Positions 5,229 through 6,866 of a DNA stretch of 6,866 nt are shown here, piece by piece. The stretch is from positions 1 to 6,866 of the forward strand of contig JAEWHG010000102.1 in NCBI GenBank assembly GCA_023387935.1. The letters are read 5' to 3'. The stretch is from Bacillota bacterium. Lineage in GTDB: Bacteria > Bacillota > Clostridia > Peptostreptococcales > Natronincolaceae. The notes below the pieces were generated by a model, which saw only the letters and a list, made by a program, of their open reading frames with translations, was not told where the DNA came from and searched no databases. The position numbers and the translations under genes were made by a program. How positions within the stretch are numbered: the stretch's first letter is position 1; every line of letters starts with the position of its first letter.

Positions 5229-5807
5229 ATGAACAAGAAAATGTTACCGATTGCACTATCAAACAGACATATTCATCTAAGCCAAGAGGATATTGAAACA
5301 CTATTTGGAAAAGGACATGAGTTAACTAAATCAAAAGATTTATCCCAACCAGGACAATATGCATGTGAGGAAAAAGTAGATTTAGTAGGACCTAAAAACA
5401 CTATTAAAGGCGTTAGGGTATTAGGACCAGCCAGACCAAAAACACAAGTTGAAATATCAATAGCTGATGGATTTGTTTTAGGTGTTAAACCTCCTGTAAG
5501 GGATTCTGGAGACGTTGCAGGTAGCCCTGGAGTTAAAATAGTAGGACCGAATGGCGAAGTAGAAATGCAAGAAGGTGTAATTGTTGCAGCAAGACATATA
5601 CATATGCACACTAGTGATGCGGAAGCTTTTGGCGTAGTAGATAAGCAAAGAGTAAATGTTAGAACAACAGGTGAAAGAGCAGTTGTGTTTGAAAATGTAC
5701 TTGTTAGAGCTCATGAAACATATGCACTAGAAATGCACGTTGACGTTGATGAAGGAAATGCAGCAGCTTTAAAAAATGGTGAAATGGTAGAGTTAATCAT
5801 AATTTAA
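5229..5807 (+). CDS. pduL: PduL-type phosphate acyltransferase (phosphotransacylase)
   Basis: Converts an acyl-CoA (acetyl- or propionyl-CoA) plus phosphate to acyl-phosphate and CoA, an alternative to Pta. The 192 residues match the two-barrel PduL family. Visible are the first zinc-site motif SNRHIHLS (11-18; H14 and H16), PGQYACEEKVDLVGPK (41-56), LGPARPKTQVEIS (65-77), RDSGDVAGSPG (91-101), the second zinc-site motif ARHIHMH (121-127; H123, H125, H127) and MHVDVDEGNAA (169-179; H170). R13 and R122 sit beside the metal ligands. The protein starts directly at the catalytic fold and lacks the N-terminal encapsulation peptide of microcompartment PduL forms, so it is probably cytosolic. AAGGAGG lies 7 bases before ATG. 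deoC follows after 15 bases, in the same transcript. Confidence 0.95.
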   Translation: MNKKMLPIALSNRHIHLSQEDIETLFGKGHELTKSKDLSQPGQYACEEKVDLVGPKNTIKGVRVLGPARPKTQVEISIADGFVLGVKPPVRDSGDVAGSPGVKIVGPNGEVEMQEGVIVAARHIHMHTSDAEAFGVVDKQRVNVRTTGERAVVFENVLVRAHETYALEMHVDVDEGNAAALKNGEMVELIII

Positions 5808-5822
5808 CTAGGAGGATATACT

Positions 5823-6491
5823 ATGAATATAGCTAGATATATAGATCATACCTTATTAAAGCCGGAAGCAAGTAAAGAGGATGTTAAAAAAATATGTGCA
5901 GAAGCAAAGGAATATGGTTTTTTCTCTGTTTGTGTTAACGGAGCAAACGTTGCTTTTGCCTACGATCTTTTAAAAGAAACAGATGTTAAAGTAGCTGCTG
6001 TAGTTGGGTTTCCCCTAGGAGCAATGACTTCAGAAGCTAAGGCCTTTGAAACTAAGAATGTTATTGAAAATGGTGCTAAAGAAATAGATATGGTAATAAA
6101 TGTTGGAGCACTTAAAGAAGGTAAGGTCGATGAGGTTTTAAAGGATATAAAGGCTGTAGTTGATGCGGCAGGTAGTGATGCTATAGTTAAGGTAATTATC
6201 GAATCTTGTTTACTAACAGATGAAGAGAAAGTATTGGCCTGTAAGCTGTCTAAAGAAGCTGGAGCTCACTTCGTTAAGACTTCCACAGGATTTAATACAG
6301 GTGGAGCAACAGTAGAAGATATTAAACTTATGAGACAGACTGTAGGACCTGAAATGGGAGTAAAAGCATCGGGTGGTGTAAGGGATTTAAGAACTGCACT
6401 AGACATGATAGAGGCAGGAGCTACAAGAATTGGAGCTAGTGCATCTGTGAGCATAGCTAAAGATGAAAAAGGTAATACAGAAGGATATTAA
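5823..6491 (+). CDS. deoC: Deoxyribose-phosphate aldolase
   Basis: Class I aldolase that cleaves 2-deoxyribose-5-phosphate to glyceraldehyde-3-phosphate and acetaldehyde in deoxynucleoside catabolism. The 222 residues match the short bacterial TIM-barrel form. Motifs in order: DHTLLKPEA (8-16), VVGFPLGAMTSEAKAFET (60-77), EIDMVINVGALKEG (87-100; D89 catalytic), VKVIIESCLLT (122-132), VKTSTGF (151-157; Schiff-base lysine K152) and KASGGVRD (181-188; K181 catalytic). All key residues are present. A minor oddity is VCVNGA (36-41), where many homologues have VCVNP. AGGAGG lies 7 bases before ATG, and the gene starts 15 bases after pduL. No deoA, deoD or deoB is adjacent, unlike classical deo operons; pairing with PduL suggests the acetaldehyde ends up as acetyl-phosphate. 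Confidence 0.96.
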   Translation: MNIARYIDHTLLKPEASKEDVKKICAEAKEYGFFSVCVNGANVAFAYDLLKETDVKVAAVVGFPLGAMTSEAKAFETKNVIENGAKEIDMVINVGALKEGKVDEVLKDIKAVVDAAGSDAIVKVIIESCLLTDEEKVLACKLSKEAGAHFVKTSTGFNTGGATVEDIKLMRQTVGPEMGVKASGGVRDLRTALDMIEAGATRIGASASVSIAKDEKGNTEGY

Positions 6492-6499
6492 ATTTAAAG

Positions 6500-6531
6500 A
6501 AGATCCTATTGCATTTGCAGTAGGATTTTTT
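6500..6531 (+). terminator. Rho-independent terminator of the pduL-deoC operon
   Basis: ATCCTATTGC (6503-6512) pairs with GCAGTAGGAT (6517-6526), with one T-G wobble, around the loop ATTT; the stem can extend outward over 6500-6502 with the T-run. Six T's (6526-6531) follow. It begins 9 bases after the deoC stop codon. Confidence 0.9.
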
Positions 6532-6558
6532 GTTTAGAAATTTTGTTATCTTAATTAT

Positions 6559-6587
6559 TTGAGTTCATACAAAAAATGTCATATAAT
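6559..6587 (+). promoter_or_regulatory. Sigma-A promoter for the DUF2207-like gene
   Basis: TTGAGT (6559-6564, four of six to TTGACA), a 17-base spacer and a perfect TATAAT (6582-6587). Transcription would start near 6594, about 30 bases before the ribosome binding site at 6621. Together with the preceding terminator it separates this gene from pduL-deoC. Confidence 0.7.
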
Positions 6588-6620
6588 TAAAATGAATAGA
6601 TTATTTTAAACATTAACACT

Positions 6621-6626
6621 AAGGGG
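6621..6626 (+). promoter_or_regulatory. Ribosome binding site with no standard start codon at normal spacing
   Basis: AAGGGG is the only good Shine-Dalgarno match before the last gene. GTG at 6628 is only 1 base away and ATG at 6658 is 31 bases away. At ordinary spacing the in-frame codons are ATT (6634, 7 bases) and ATT (6637, 10 bases). Confidence 0.55.
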
Positions 6627-6627
6627 C

Positions 6628-6866
6628 GTGTTTATTATTAAAAATACATTTAAGAGAATGTTGCTATTATTATCCGTTTTAATATTGATTATTAGTACTA
6701 CTACAATATCCAGTGCAGAAGAATCTTTAATTATTTCTCAATGGATAGTGAGTGCTGAACTTTTGGAAAATGGAGATCTTGATATAGTAGAGGATATAAC
6801 CTTTAACTTCAGAGAAAAATACAATGGTGTATTTAGAGAAATAGTTTTAAAAAATACAGCAGGTAT
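6628..6866 (+). CDS. DUF2207-like exported/membrane protein, N-terminal part
   Basis: The reading frame is open from 6610 to the window end, so the gene is incomplete at its 3' end. The N-terminus has the form of a signal peptide: basic KNTFKR, a hydrophobic stretch MLLLLSVLILIIS, then TTTISSA with likely cleavage before EE. The mature part (WIVSAELLENGDLDIVEDI, then FREKYNGVFREIV) matches the start of DUF2207 predicted membrane proteins, whose extracellular domain begins with a beta-rich 'dG.l.V.E.i' pattern followed by a 'f.GvyR.i' pattern. Function is unknown for the family. The start is uncertain: GTG 6628 is the outermost standard codon, ATT 6634 or 6637 best fits the ribosome binding site, and ATG 6658 would remove the basic n-region. 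The remainder, including expected membrane helices, lies outside the window. Confidence 0.75.
   Translation, partial: MFIIKNTFKRMLLLLSVLILIISTTTISSAEESLIISQWIVSAELLENGDLDIVEDITFNFREKYNGVFREIVLKNTAG

Noticed and set aside
5273..5611. 112-codon open frame on the - strand inside pduL
   Set aside because: It lies wholly antisense to a confidently identified gene, has no ribosome binding site context worth noting, and its low-complexity product matches no family I know.
5478..5714. 78-codon open frame on the - strand inside pduL
   Set aside because: Antisense to conserved pduL coding sequence; a composition shadow.

Overview
The window is AT-rich, with A/T-dominated codons, strong AGGAGG-type ribosome binding sites and short intergenic regions carrying Rho-independent terminators. 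Together with the gene content this points to a low-GC Firmicute of class Clostridia. I cannot name a genus with confidence. All recognised genes lie on the + strand. No mobile element, tRNA, rRNA or CRISPR array is visible.

Layout. (1) Bases 1-149 hold the last 48 codons of an oligopeptide/dipeptide ABC transporter ATPase, which is too short to appear as a full ORF. (2) Bases 165-319 are an intergenic block closed by an 8-bp stem that ends in a T-run; it encloses further stems, two of which compete. (3) Bases 349-879 encode a PduO-type cob(I)alamin adenosyltransferase. (4) Bases 1024-1563 encode hypoxanthine phosphoribosyltransferase; a 16-bp terminator overlaps its probable promoter. (5) Bases 1683-1856 encode a 57-residue protein of unknown function with its own strong RBS and terminator. 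(6) Bases 1894-2162 are non-coding, with three successive hairpins. (7) Bases 2163-4994 are a probable two-gene operon: a membrane protein with a degenerate Mrr-like endonuclease domain, then a GAF-GAF-PP2C (SpoIIE/RsbU-type) phosphatase. (8) Bases 5114-6531 are a compact pduL-deoC operon with a sigma-A promoter, a near-perfect 22-bp palindrome over the predicted start site, and a terminator. (9) Bases 6559-6866 hold a promoter and the start of a secreted/membrane DUF2207-like protein that runs off the window and has an unclear start codon.

How the genes fit together. The pduL-deoC pair makes metabolic sense. DeoC splits deoxyribose-5-phosphate into glyceraldehyde-3-phosphate and acetaldehyde. 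Once acetaldehyde is oxidised to acetyl-CoA by an enzyme outside this window, PduL can convert it to acetyl-phosphate for ATP synthesis. Hpt adds purine salvage nearby. The phosphatase resembles the input module of a partner-switching pathway, but no anti-sigma factor or antagonist gene is next to it; its neighbour is the unusual Mrr-like membrane protein.

The most notable observations are that gene pair, the operator-like palindrome upstream of pduL, the two terminator/promoter overlaps, the multi-stem RNA candidate at 165-319, and the possible non-standard start codon of the last gene.
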